Origin: UBA10348 sp002469915
Lineage (GTDB): Bacteria > Bacteroidota > Rhodothermia > Rhodothermales > UBA10348
Reading direction: 5' to 3'
Length of the DNA stretch: 64,000 nucleotides
Assembly: GCA_029249345.1 (NCBI GenBank)
Contig: JAQWHM010000015.1
Coordinates: forward strand, 103,058-167,057
Of this stretch, positions 45,756 through 54,709 are shown in pieces. Position numbers and translations under genes: made by a program. Position 1 is the stretch's first letter. Every line of letters starts with the position of its first letter. Under the pieces are notes generated by a model that had not been told where the DNA came from, did not search any database, and saw only the letters and a program-made list of their open reading frames with translations.

Positions 45756-45791
45756 TTTGTTGGGGAGCGGGGTATCCCGCTCCCCAACAAA
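45756..45791. terminator. Perfect 16-base hairpin between two genes of the secretion locus
   Basis: TTTGTTGGGGAGCGGG (45756-45771) and its exact complement (45776-45791) enclose a GTAT loop. No T-run follows on the plus strand, so it may be a partial terminator or an mRNA-stabilising 3' end rather than a full stop before the operon at 45835. Confidence 0.7.
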
Positions 45792-45834
45792 CGCGTCGGA
45801 TCCTAGTATAGAAAGCGCCGATTTCACTCTATAA

Positions 45835-47454
45835 ATGCTCTTAAAACCAAACCTAATTATCCTTCTCGTCCTGCTCGTATTGCTGGCTGTCGCCTGTGAT
45901 TCTGGCATCTCTGGCGAGGCGTTTGATAATCGACCACCCGATACCCAATTGAGTGTTCGAGATGATTCGCTGTTGGACAATTTGTCAGAGGATGATCGAT
46001 TGGTGAGTACAGTCCGAATTACATGGACCGGAGACGACCCGGATGGGTTTGTCAAGGGTTATGAAGTTCGTTTTCTGGATCAAATGGGTGACATTGAAGG
46101 CGTAGCCTGGTCTTTTACTGAAACAACAGACTCTCTTTTTCTTCTTCCCATCCGACAGGGCGATCGTATTTCGGATGTGGTCTTTGAGGTGAGGGCCGTG
46201 GATGACGATGGATTAGCTGATCCGACGCCCGCGCGTACGATTTACCCAATCCAAAACTCTCCTCCTGATATACGGCTAAGTCCTTTTGACTTACCGCCGG
46301 ATACTACTTTTAATGTCATGTCCATTGGCTGGGTAGCCGAAGACCCCGATGGAAATGCCAACCTTGAGCGCATTGACGTTAGTTTCAATGATTCGCTGAA
46401 CTTTGTGGCTTTGCCACCTGAAATTAGCTTTGCCACCTTTGTCTTGCCCCAGACTAATCCTGGAGCCTCCGGGGAGATCGTGGACGCAGAGGTGTTCCTC
46501 GGCAGAGGATTCGAGCAGACTGGGATATCCGTGCCAGGTGTCCGAATCGGAGAAATGAATACGCTTTATGTTCGCGCCGCCGACCAAACCGACACGACCT
46601 CCGTCCGGATTGAGTATTCCTGGTTCGTTAAGGGAAAAACAAGCAACGTGCTCTATGTGAACGACTTCCGGAGAGCGACGCACCCAGTGGTCTCCACTTT
46701 CCACCTGAACCTTCTTAATGAGTATCTGCCAGCTGGCACGCCTATCGACATTTGGGATATCACGACACCATATACGACGGGTTCATCAGGAAACTTCCCT
46801 CGTTCTGGGCTCCTGCCTCCTACGGCTCAACCCGCACTCGATCGTTTCTTTAGGGGATACGACTACATTTACTGGGTCGCCTCTGCAACGACGGATCAGA
46901 TAGTGGGCAACAATTTACCATTTGCGGCTCCCGTGCTCGAGCCATTTTTTGAGAATGGCGGCAAAATGATGGTGCATTCTCCTATTCAACTTCCTGTCGA
47001 TCCTGATGAGATTGCAACCAACGCGGCCACATTGTTACTGCCGCTGAACAGTCTTACCCAGTTCCCAGATTCGCTTCGCCAGACGTTGCGACTTCTTGGC
47101 AATGCACCCGTGTCCGCGCGGGATCCGCTCCCGGGAGTGGCAACCGCACTACCTGCATTGAAGATGAATGGATTTGTAATTAACACGCTTCCATATGTCG
47201 CCACAAGTTCTGCGACCATTCCTTTATACGATGCTCAGTTCCAATACGTGACGCGGGTAGGCAACCGACGCGGTATTTGGTCCGGTTCGTCTACTATTGC
47301 TTCCATGAGTGATGATCGTAGAGTCGGTTTATTTACGATTCCTCTGATCAATGAAGCCAACGGAACTCCTTTGGTCATTGGAGAGGATGGAAATCCACAA
47401 ACGGCACGAGATGCCGTCAAGCTTATGCTAGAAAGCCTCGGGTTTCCTAAATGA
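45835..47454 (+). CDS. Lipoprotein with fibronectin/Ig-like domains, first gene of TonB operon
   Basis: The 539-residue product has a lipoprotein signal (LLAVACDSG, Cys21). Two Ig/fibronectin-like domains follow, at about 30-130 and 135-265 (VRITWTGDDPDGFVKGYEVRF and IGWVAEDPDGNANLERIDVSF, both with a DPDG turn). A C-terminal alpha/beta part from about 270 starts SNVLYVNDFRRATHPVV, which resembles a glutamine-amidotransferase-like or ThuA-like fold. It is anchored at the cell surface or in the periplasm and should act with the TonB receptor, whose ATG overlaps its stop (ATGA). It is probably the substrate-binding partner, by position rather than by SusD homology. Confidence 0.78.
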   Translation: MLLKPNLIILLVLLVLLAVACDSGISGEAFDNRPPDTQLSVRDDSLLDNLSEDDRLVSTVRITWTGDDPDGFVKGYEVRFLDQMGDIEGVAWSFTETTDSLFLLPIRQGDRISDVVFEVRAVDDDGLADPTPARTIYPIQNSPPDIRLSPFDLPPDTTFNVMSIGWVAEDPDGNANLERIDVSFNDSLNFVALPPEISFATFVLPQTNPGASGEIVDAEVFLGRGFEQTGISVPGVRIGEMNTLYVRAADQTDTTSVRIEYSWFVKGKTSNVLYVNDFRRATHPVVSTFHLNLLNEYLPAGTPIDIWDITTPYTTGSSGNFPRSGLLPPTAQPALDRFFRGYDYIYWVASATTDQIVGNNLPFAAPVLEPFFENGGKMMVHSPIQLPVDPDEIATNAATLLLPLNSLTQFPDSLRQTLRLLGNAPVSARDPLPGVATALPALKMNGFVINTLPYVATSSATIPLYDAQFQYVTRVGNRRGIWSGSSTIASMSDDRRVGLFTIPLINEANGTPLVIGEDGNPQTARDAVKLMLESLGFPK

Positions 47455-50360
47455 TATTTCGTAAGTCCCATATCCTCTTTTTCCTCCTGCTTTTGCTTGG
47501 ATCGGATTACGCTGCAGCTCAGGGTATTCTTGCGGGAACGGTTCGAGACGCTGAAACCGGCGAATCACTACCGGGCGTGAACCTTATTGTCGTGGGTACA
47601 TCGCGTGGTGCGGCTTCCGACCCTAACGGTCGGTATGAAATCCCTAACCTGCGTGCTGGCGAATATTCTGTGCGTGTCTCATTCATTGGGTTTGAGACGA
47701 AATTGTTCACGCAAATAGTGATTGTAGACGGTACCACAACGCCGCTCGACGTCGAATTAGGTGTGGCGGTGTTGTCCACAGAAGACGAGATTGTAGTCGT
47801 CGGTGAACGGCCCCTCGTTGACGTTGAGAGTTCGTCTTCTTCTTCGACCATTTCTCAAGAACAACTCGAGCTGGCTCCTCTTCGTGATGTGCAGCAAGCT
47901 GTAGCTACTCAGGTGGGTGTTGTGCGAGATCCAACCGGTCTCTATATCAGGGGTGGACGAGCTTCAGAAACGGGTTTTTATGTAGACGGAGTTTCTGCTA
48001 AAGATCCACTCGCTGGAACCGGATTTGGATTGGATGTGGGCTCAAATTCGTTCTCTGAAATTGAAGTGATTACAGGAGGTATCGGGGCCGAGTTTGGCGA
48101 CGTGACTTCCGGAGTTGTTGCCGTTCAAACCCAAGACGGAACTGACCAATTCAAAGGCTTCTTCTCTCACAAACGAGATAACTTTGGATTCAATAAGGAT
48201 GCTGAATCGAATTTCATGGAGGATATTTGGGAAGCCAATTTGAGCGGCCCCATTATTCCCGGTAAACTTCGCTTCTTCTTTTCCGGTCAGGTTCAGTTGT
48301 CAGATGGTTTCACGCGAAATACCGCTACGCCGGATCAGGTTCGCACGTCGATGGTGGATGGAACCTTCTTCTTACCCCGCACCGGGAATCGATGGAATGG
48401 AATCTCGAAATTGACGTGGGCCATTCGTCCGGGAATGAAGCTTCAAGGATCCTACCAACGCTCCCTTACGGTGAACCAGAATACGCGGATGCTTCAGGTG
48501 ACAGGTAACGAGGCCGTTATCTCACCTGGATTCCAGTATGCGTTCGTACTTCAGCCTGATAATGCCAGTACGTTTGCCCATGACAACATCATCTCATACT
48601 TGAAATGGTCACACGTTATAAACGACCAGTCATTTTACGATGTGCAGTTCAGTCGTCTATTTACGCGGTTACGAGCCGACGCGAACGGACGACGTTGGAG
48701 ACCGGATAATGTCGATACCGAGCTGGATCCCTTTTCGATTGTGTCTTGGCCCGCGAATCTATTTGTAGATGAAAACGGTCTGCCTCTAGATCCCAATGCG
48801 CAATTCGTGTTGCCAGGGCCCGGGCTGTTTAATAATGGAGGCATAGCCACTCGCTTCCATGATCATTTTGCTGAGGAGTATACACTTCGAGCTACCTACA
48901 CTCGGTTTTCAAGTGACCTGAACAACCGTTTGAGCCTTGGTTTTGAGGCGAAAGTCAACGACTACCAGTGGATTGATGTAATTCGACCTTGGGTGGGCGC
49001 CCCCATCGGGACGGGCGAAAGTGCAGGTACCAATCGGTTGGGTGATTCCTCAGACATCTGGCGCGTGAAGCCGCGTAGAGGCGCTCTTTTTGGTACCCAT
49101 CAAATTCGATATCGTGGGCTCATTGCAAACGCAGGCCTTCGATTCGAATATTGGGCTCCGGGAAAATATGTGGACGATCTAATCGAGGACCCACAGGCGC
49201 CCATTCTTGATACGATCCGCGAATCGTACAAAAGCGAGTCGGTTAAGCTGTTCGGAATGAGAACGAAATTCCGTCTTCTGCCCAAATTGAGGGTGTCATT
49301 CCCCATTACAGAGAACAGAGTGATGTTCTTTAACTATGGCCACTCGACCAAGTTACCCCATCCAACATTTGTCTACACCGGATTGGATCCTTTCTTCCAG
49401 GATCGATCTTTCTTCTCAGATCTGGGCAACCCCAATCTTGATCCGGAAGTGGACATCTCCTATGAGTTGGGATTGCGAACGCAGTTTACCAGTAATGATG
49501 TCTTGAATGTGACGGCTTTCTGGCGGGACAAGTTTGATTTCATTACGGTGCAGAGTGTAATCGTACCTGATCCGACTGGTCGTGAAGTATTGAGGGCGTT
49601 CAGAGTTAACGGCGACTTTGCACGTGTTCGTGGTATTGAAGCGAGTTATCTGAAACGAGTCGGAGAGCGGTTCAGCGGCCAGATTTCGGCATCCTTCTCC
49701 CGTGCGACCGGTCTTTCAAGCACCAACAATGATGCGCTATCAGAATTCCTGGCAAACGGGGATATCGATAACACCTTTGAAACTCCGCTGGCGTGGGATC
49801 GCCCATTTGATTTCAAGGGGAATATCACCTTCCAGCACGATCGGGATCGCCCTCTTTTTGGCATAAAAGGATTGAACAGAATTTCAGCGCTGCTCTCAAC
49901 GACGCTTCGTAGCGGCCAGCGCTATACGCCCGTTGAATTCCAGGGCAATGAGATCAATCCTTTCAGCGGAGAACAGGATTGGCGACCCATTTATTCTTCT
50001 GTTTCGGATCCGGCAGCTCGATACTCAGAGATTGGTGCTACCTGGTGGTGGTTCGATCTGAGTATGCATAAAACGGTTTCGATTCAGGGCACGGATGTTC
50101 GACTTTCACTGGAAGTGGCTAACCTGTTCAATCAACAGAATAGCATTATTGTTAATCCAGTTACGGGAGAAGCGTATCCGAATGTCGATCCGCAATCCAC
50201 GGACTTCATTTCTCTTCGAGATAATGCCGGTTATGATGTGCCCAGCGGTACACGAGATCCTCGATTCGAGGACCCCAATACGTCAGGCCTTCCTCCGTTC
50301 AATCCCGCGCGTTTCTTGCCTCAGCGGCATTTTCTTTTTGGCGTGTCATTCCGGTTCTAA
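47451..50360 (+). CDS. TonB-dependent outer-membrane receptor
   Basis: The 969-residue protein has a signal peptide (LLLLGSDYAAAQG), a CarboxypepD_reg domain at about 25-105 (ILAGTVRDAETGESLPGVNL), and a plug at about 120-225 with LYIRGGRASETGFYVDGV. A 22-strand barrel follows and ends HFLFGVSFRF with the terminal Phe. It should import a bulky substrate across the outer membrane with energy from TonB/ExbBD, which are not in the window. It overlaps the lipoprotein gene upstream and shares one base (TAATG) with the PorV-like gene downstream, so the five genes 45835-53846 form one translationally coupled operon. The partner secreted phosphoesterase hints at nucleic acid or phosphoester uptake. 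Confidence 0.93.
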   Translation: MIFRKSHILFFLLLLLGSDYAAAQGILAGTVRDAETGESLPGVNLIVVGTSRGAASDPNGRYEIPNLRAGEYSVRVSFIGFETKLFTQIVIVDGTTTPLDVELGVAVLSTEDEIVVVGERPLVDVESSSSSSTISQEQLELAPLRDVQQAVATQVGVVRDPTGLYIRGGRASETGFYVDGVSAKDPLAGTGFGLDVGSNSFSEIEVITGGIGAEFGDVTSGVVAVQTQDGTDQFKGFFSHKRDNFGFNKDAESNFMEDIWEANLSGPIIPGKLRFFFSGQVQLSDGFTRNTATPDQVRTSMVDGTFFLPRTGNRWNGISKLTWAIRPGMKLQGSYQRSLTVNQNTRMLQVTGNEAVISPGFQYAFVLQPDNASTFAHDNIISYLKWSHVINDQSFYDVQFSRLFTRLRADANGRRWRPDNVDTELDPFSIVSWPANLFVDENGLPLDPNAQFVLPGPGLFNNGGIATRFHDHFAEEYTLRATYTRFSSDLNNRLSLGFEAKVNDYQWIDVIRPWVGAPIGTGESAGTNRLGDSSDIWRVKPRRGALFGTHQIRYRGLIANAGLRFEYWAPGKYVDDLIEDPQAPILDTIRESYKSESVKLFGMRTKFRLLPKLRVSFPITENRVMFFNYGHSTKLPHPTFVYTGLDPFFQDRSFFSDLGNPNLDPEVDISYELGLRTQFTSNDVLNVTAFWRDKFDFITVQSVIVPDPTGREVLRAFRVNGDFARVRGIEASYLKRVGERFSGQISASFSRATGLSSTNNDALSEFLANGDIDNTFETPLAWDRPFDFKGNITFQHDRDRPLFGIKGLNRISALLSTTLRSGQRYTPVEFQGNEINPFSGEQDWRPIYSSVSDPAARYSEIGATWWWFDLSMHKTVSIQGTDVRLSLEVANLFNQQNSIIVNPVTGEAYPNVDPQSTDFISLRDNAGYDVPSGTRDPRFEDPNTSGLPPFNPARFLPQRHFLFGVSFRF

Positions 50361-51361
50361 TGAAACGACTTATCGTCATATCGTTACTTCTGCTTTGGAC
50401 CATTCCAGTGGTCCAAGCGCAGCTATTACCCACCTTTGGCGGGGAGCGGGCTGGAACATCTGGCTTTCAATTTCTCAAGATTCCGTTTGATGCGAGAGGC
50501 GCTGCTCTGGGCGAAACCGTGGTCGCTGATGCTAATGACGTGAGTGCGTTGATATGGAATCCAGCGTTGGTTTCCCATCTCGACGGCTTTCAGGCGGGGT
50601 TTCATCACACCTCCTACTTTGTCGATGTATCCCTCGATTTTGCGGGTGTGACATGGGCCTTGCCGCAAGGAATTTCTTTAGGAGCAACTCTCCAGACTAT
50701 GAATTCTGGGAAGATGGATGTGACGACAGAGTTTGAACCTGCGGGCACGGGGCAGACCTTTCGGCTTATTGATGTCGCGGCCGGATTGACGTTGTCGCAG
50801 CGACTAACTGATTTGTTCTCTTACGGAGTTACGACCAAGTATATCCAGGAATCGGTAGCAGGTCTCACTGCTAAGTCGGTCGTTTTTGACCTCGGCATTC
50901 ATTACAGCGTCGGCTCTACGGGTGCTCGAATGGCTGTTGCCGTCCGTAATTTCGGTCTAGATGGCCGTCCCGAGGGTACCATCGAGCGCCCCGTAATCGC
51001 GGATGATCCGATCAAAATAGAATCGGATTTTGTGGCTATGACCGCGCCGACCACCTTTCATTTAGGCTTTGCCTACGATGTATTCAAACAGTCGAAAGCT
51101 AATCGTCTCACGCTTCTGGCCCAGTTGAACAACCCGAATGATAATGCGGAATACTGGACTACAGGCGCAGAATTTGGTTGGAATGAGACCTTTTTTCTGA
51201 GAGCCGGATACCATTTCGGCATCGAGGAGGTAGACGCACCTAGCATGGGAGCCGGTTTCCGCGTTCCTGTTGCGGGCCGAGATTTACAAATTGATTATGG
51301 GTTCAATCGAATGGAACGTCTTGGAAATGTGCATCGGTTTGGACTGAATTTCTCACTATGA
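50360..51361 (+). CDS. PorV/PorQ-type outer-membrane barrel protein
   Basis: The 333-residue protein has a signal peptide (LLLWTIPVVQAQ) and the typical opening of PorV/PorQ-like proteins: FLKIPFDARGAALGETVVADANDVSALIWNPA, a FadL-like start in which DARGAALG and the NPA turn are diagnostic. A 14-strand barrel follows and ends FGLNFSL. In the type IX system PorV shuttles cargo to the sortase, but many paralogues lie in TonB operons with other roles. Its ATG overlaps the receptor stop by one base and its stop overlaps the next ATG (ATGA). Confidence 0.85.
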   Translation: MKRLIVISLLLLWTIPVVQAQLLPTFGGERAGTSGFQFLKIPFDARGAALGETVVADANDVSALIWNPALVSHLDGFQAGFHHTSYFVDVSLDFAGVTWALPQGISLGATLQTMNSGKMDVTTEFEPAGTGQTFRLIDVAAGLTLSQRLTDLFSYGVTTKYIQESVAGLTAKSVVFDLGIHYSVGSTGARMAVAVRNFGLDGRPEGTIERPVIADDPIKIESDFVAMTAPTTFHLGFAYDVFKQSKANRLTLLAQLNNPNDNAEYWTTGAEFGWNETFFLRAGYHFGIEEVDAPSMGAGFRVPVAGRDLQIDYGFNRMERLGNVHRFGLNFSL

Positions 51362-52638
51362 ACTTCCGACAGCTAACATATTGTGTGCTCCCCATCTTCC
51401 TTCTGGTGCTCACCAGTTGTGATTCTGTGATGGGATCAAAAGAGGATGAAACCACGCAGGAAATATTCGAAGCGGGCAGAAGTGACCCTTCTCTTCTGAA
51501 TGAAGTCGAGTATGTGCCTCTGTTTCCGTTTTATGAAACAGGAGCGGACGGTCTGCCACTTGAAAAGCCCCAAGACGTCTATCCTGGCTATGACGAATTT
51601 CTTTACGTCGTCGATAGTCGGGGACTCCATGTGTTTGATCTTTCTGGGCGCCCAACAACGTTCATCCCGATTAGTGGAGGCGGAGACTCAGTTGTTCAAG
51701 ACCGTCGATTCTCGGTTTATGTAACAGCTCGTCGGGATACGCTTTTAAATGGGCGTACGTGGAATCTTCCCGTCATTCTTCGGTATGACAATATTACCAC
51801 GGGATCCCCATCGCTAGGCGACATCATCTGGCACCCGTTTGACGATGACTCCCGAAAGTTTAATGCTCCAGATCCCATCGAAACGGACCTTGAGGTCTCG
51901 TTCACGGGGGTAGGAGTAATCGAGGATAATCACATTTATGTGAGTCGCCGAGGGCCGGTAAACCCAAGGGGCACGTTTATTCTTCCGCATAACACGATCA
52001 TGGAGTTTGACGGCAACGGTGTCAATGTTCAATCCATTGTTACGCTTCATCCGACTCGAGAGAGTTTGCGCAGTTCGCTATTCCCCGTTGATGTAGCCAC
52101 CTACGTCCATCCTCCGCAGCGCTCGTTTTTTCCGCAGACTAGGGATTTTCTGATTCTACAGTCCACTGGATTGGATGATGTCGTGAGTGGCGGGCTTGCG
52201 CCGGCGCAGCAGCTTCGCTATTCGGCGCTTTCTGTTCGTGTAGTACCGACATCCGATGGTGTTGAATATCGACCGGACACAGACATGCTTCGTATCGCTG
52301 CAGACCCTGATCGGGGGGACGCATTCTTGTACGACGAATTCCGATTCAAGAGTCCTACTGACATTACGGTTGCGGCTGATGGTACCAACTTTATTTTTGT
52401 AACCGATGGTGGATCTGATTCACTGTACGTGTTTACCGGACAGGGTGTTGAAGGAGTTACTCCTCCTCCTGGGTCTCGATCAACCCGTCCTGTTATTGTC
52501 TCTTTCGGGGGTGCAGGAGATGGAGCGCTTCAATTTCGCGAGCCTCAAGGTGTCGCTTATTTTCAGCGTATCGTTTACGTAGCGGATTCGGGAAATAATC
52601 GAATAGGCCGATTCCGGCTGAATACGGATTTTGAATGA
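51358..52638 (+). CDS. NHL-repeat propeller lipoprotein
   Basis: The 426-residue protein has a lipoprotein signal (LLVLTSCDS, Cys21) and NHL-type propeller blades. They are clearest at FLYVVDSRGLHVFDLSGRP and near the end at LQFREPQGVAYFQRIVYVADSGNNRIGRF. Propellers of this sort bind ligands or proteins. It sits between the PorV-like gene and the phosphoesterase gene with ATGA overlaps on both sides, so it belongs to the same operon and probably to the same cell-surface complex. No catalytic residues are evident. Confidence 0.83.
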   Translation: MNFRQLTYCVLPIFLLVLTSCDSVMGSKEDETTQEIFEAGRSDPSLLNEVEYVPLFPFYETGADGLPLEKPQDVYPGYDEFLYVVDSRGLHVFDLSGRPTTFIPISGGGDSVVQDRRFSVYVTARRDTLLNGRTWNLPVILRYDNITTGSPSLGDIIWHPFDDDSRKFNAPDPIETDLEVSFTGVGVIEDNHIYVSRRGPVNPRGTFILPHNTIMEFDGNGVNVQSIVTLHPTRESLRSSLFPVDVATYVHPPQRSFFPQTRDFLILQSTGLDDVVSGGLAPAQQLRYSALSVRVVPTSDGVEYRPDTDMLRIAADPDRGDAFLYDEFRFKSPTDITVAADGTNFIFVTDGGSDSLYVFTGQGVEGVTPPPGSRSTRPVIVSFGGAGDGALQFREPQGVAYFQRIVYVADSGNNRIGRFRLNTDFE

Positions 52639-53846
52639 CATCAATTCAACGTGATGAGGAAGGCATGCGGTTTGAAAAACGGCAAATCAGTCAGAGTAGA
52701 TTCATTTTTATGCTGTTGGCTCTCGCTTGGTCTTCAATGCAATCGGCAAGCGCCCAAATTGAAGTCGTTGGTACAGATGCAACGCTCGACGTAGCCACAT
52801 GGAATATTGAGTGGTTTGGCGCCTCTTACAACGGGCCCTCTGATGATGCCGTTCAAGTACAAAATGTGGCCGATATTGTGCTCGGTACGGGTATTGATCT
52901 TTGGGCGGTTCAGGAAATTGCCAGCATACCGAGAACCGAAGAACTGCTCAGCTTATTGCCCGATAAATGGGACATGATTCTTGCGGAAAGTGGTCAGCAA
53001 CGGCTCGGCTATTTATATGACTCGGATGTTCTTTCGCTTCGGTCTAGAGCGCACATCTTAACCGATTTCAATCGGGCCTTTGCAACGCGACCTCCGCTCA
53101 AGGCTGAGTTTGAAGTTCAGCTTCCTGATACGTCGTTCATTGTAACGGTCATCAATGTGCATATGAAGGCCTTTTCCGATGCCGATTCCTATGCGCGAAG
53201 GGTTGAAGCAGCGCAACGCGTTAAGAACCACATAGACTTTACGAGTCTTTCTAGCCAACCCGTCTTGTTCATGGGGGATTTTAATGACAAACTTCAATCA
53301 TCCACTCATGCAGGACTGACGTCTCCCTACGCTCCCTTTGTAAATGATCCGCAGGATTATCGGATGCTTACCCTGCCTATTGAGCAGGCAGGGATTGGTA
53401 CGTATCTGGGTGGATCAACTATTGATCATATTGTAGCCACAGATGAGATGGCAGACCTGTGGGTAGACGGATCAACACAAGTTCTTACACGGTTGGTAAC
53501 GGTTAATGGGTATGCTGTGCGCACATCGGATCATTTACCTGTTGTGGCCTCTTTCGGCCGAGTTACGGGAACAGATGTTGAAGAAATCCCGGTACACTCC
53601 AATCGAAACCTTTCGCTTTCTCTCTATCCCAACCCGGCCTCTGACCGGTTGAATGTTGCTTGGGATGAGACATCAAATGGATCTGTTCGCGTTGAACTCA
53701 TTGACCTGATGGGCCGAGTTGTCCAGTCTACTTCGACCACAGCATCGGATTTCAATATTGACTTGACGTCATTTTCGCCGGGGCTGTATCTCGTTCGAGT
53801 TCAGAAAGGCGAGACGGTAACATCCAAAGTATTCATTCGGCGATAA
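52635..53846 (+). CDS. Secreted endonuclease/exonuclease/phosphatase-family enzyme with sorting domain
   Basis: The 403-residue protein has an export signal after a charged start; an ATG at 52665 is an alternative start. The DNase I-like domain (about 48-310) is complete: Asn57 in ATWNIEWFG, Glu94 in WAVQEI, His176 in VINVHMKA, Asp215 and Asn217 in MGDFND, and Asp299-His300 in TSDHLPVVASF. A C-terminal type IX sorting domain follows (SLYPNPASDRLNVAWD to TSKVFIRR). It should cleave phosphodiester or related phosphate bonds at the cell surface with Mg2+. Whether the substrate is DNA, RNA, phospholipid or inositol phosphate cannot be read directly. Its start overlaps the NHL gene stop. Confidence 0.9.
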   Translation: MTSIQRDEEGMRFEKRQISQSRFIFMLLALAWSSMQSASAQIEVVGTDATLDVATWNIEWFGASYNGPSDDAVQVQNVADIVLGTGIDLWAVQEIASIPRTEELLSLLPDKWDMILAESGQQRLGYLYDSDVLSLRSRAHILTDFNRAFATRPPLKAEFEVQLPDTSFIVTVINVHMKAFSDADSYARRVEAAQRVKNHIDFTSLSSQPVLFMGDFNDKLQSSTHAGLTSPYAPFVNDPQDYRMLTLPIEQAGIGTYLGGSTIDHIVATDEMADLWVDGSTQVLTRLVTVNGYAVRTSDHLPVVASFGRVTGTDVEEIPVHSNRNLSLSLYPNPASDRLNVAWDETSNGSVRVELIDLMGRVVQSTSTTASDFNIDLTSFSPGLYLVRVQKGETVTSKVFIRR

Positions 53847-53872
53847 GCCGAGGTGAGAGAGGAGCTCTTCTT

Positions 53873-54643
53873 TTATTCTATCGGAATGTTGAAATACGTA
53901 TCAGGGTAAGGCTCGTCTTCGAGCGTGTAGTGCCACCATTCATTCACGTAGTTTTTGAATCCGGCTTCCTCCAAAAGGTCCTTAAGGATCATTCGGTTTT
54001 CCATCTGAATGCCCACGATGGCTGGGTTTTCCGTATGAGATAGCTCGTCGAAATAGTCAAAAGGAGTACCCATGTCGAGCGGAGTACCCTCTTGGGTTAG
54101 TGTCAGGTCAACTGTGCTTCCCCGACTGTGTCCAGATCTTGCAGCAATGTACCCTCTATCAAACAGCTCTGATTTGGGTACTTCTGGGTAGTAGGTCTTT
54201 TTGTTTATCGTGTCAGTCAAGTCGGCTCCCCATTCTACGAAATGGTCCACCGCTTGTTGAGGTCGATAGCCGTCATATACCAGAAAAGAATAGCCACGAT
54301 CATGGGCTTGGATCTGAGCGCGCGAAAGAGCCTCTGCCGCTTCTCGTGTTAACATGACCTCTGGTGCAAGATATCCGCGGATTGGTCTTCCCATGAAGTT
54401 GTCACTGCCAAAATATTTTGGATCCTGCGCAATGGAAGAATCGATTTCGGAGAGTCGGACGAGGGATGAAGGCATAAGATGGGGGGTGCTGGAGGAGGTA
54501 CGGTCCGTGATGGAATGCCGTAAGGATGTAGTGGTCCCTTTGAAATCATTCAGATGGGAAAACGATGTGTCGCTCGGTGTGCAATCGGACGTAAGAAGGG
54601 AGGCAGCAACTAGAAGAAGGAGGGAGAAGGAGTGATTAGTCAT
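53873..54643 (-). CDS. VanX-family D-Ala-D-Ala dipeptidase
   Basis: The 256-residue protein carries the VanX/DdpX motifs: Arg127 in YDGYRPQQAVD, zinc ligands His172 and Asp179 in SGHSRGSTVDLTL, and Glu235 with His238 in NEWWHYT. It has an export signal; a Cys follows at 21 (LLTSDC), but the lipobox is not canonical because Asp precedes the Cys. It should hydrolyse D-Ala-D-Ala in the periplasm for peptidoglycan recycling rather than for vancomycin resistance, since no vanH, vanA or vanRS genes are nearby. It lies 66 bases after the cyanophycin operon in the same direction and converges on the phosphoesterase gene. Confidence 0.92.
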   Translation of the reverse strand: MTNHSFSLLLLVAASLLTSDCTPSDTSFSHLNDFKGTTTSLRHSITDRTSSSTPHLMPSSLVRLSEIDSSIAQDPKYFGSDNFMGRPIRGYLAPEVMLTREAAEALSRAQIQAHDRGYSFLVYDGYRPQQAVDHFVEWGADLTDTINKKTYYPEVPKSELFDRGYIAARSGHSRGSTVDLTLTQEGTPLDMGTPFDYFDELSHTENPAIVGIQMENRMILKDLLEEAGFKNYVNEWWHYTLEDEPYPDTYFNIPIE

Positions 54644-54709
54644 CGATTCAGGCCGGTGGCTGGAAAACGAAAACAGAAAATAGTCTGAAAGTCCTTGAAG
54701 AACCTAGAC

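Noticed and set aside
53873..54643. Vancomycin-resistance interpretation of the VanX-like gene
   Set aside because: No vanH, vanA or vanRS genes are nearby; chromosomal VanX/DdpX homologues serve cell-wall recycling.
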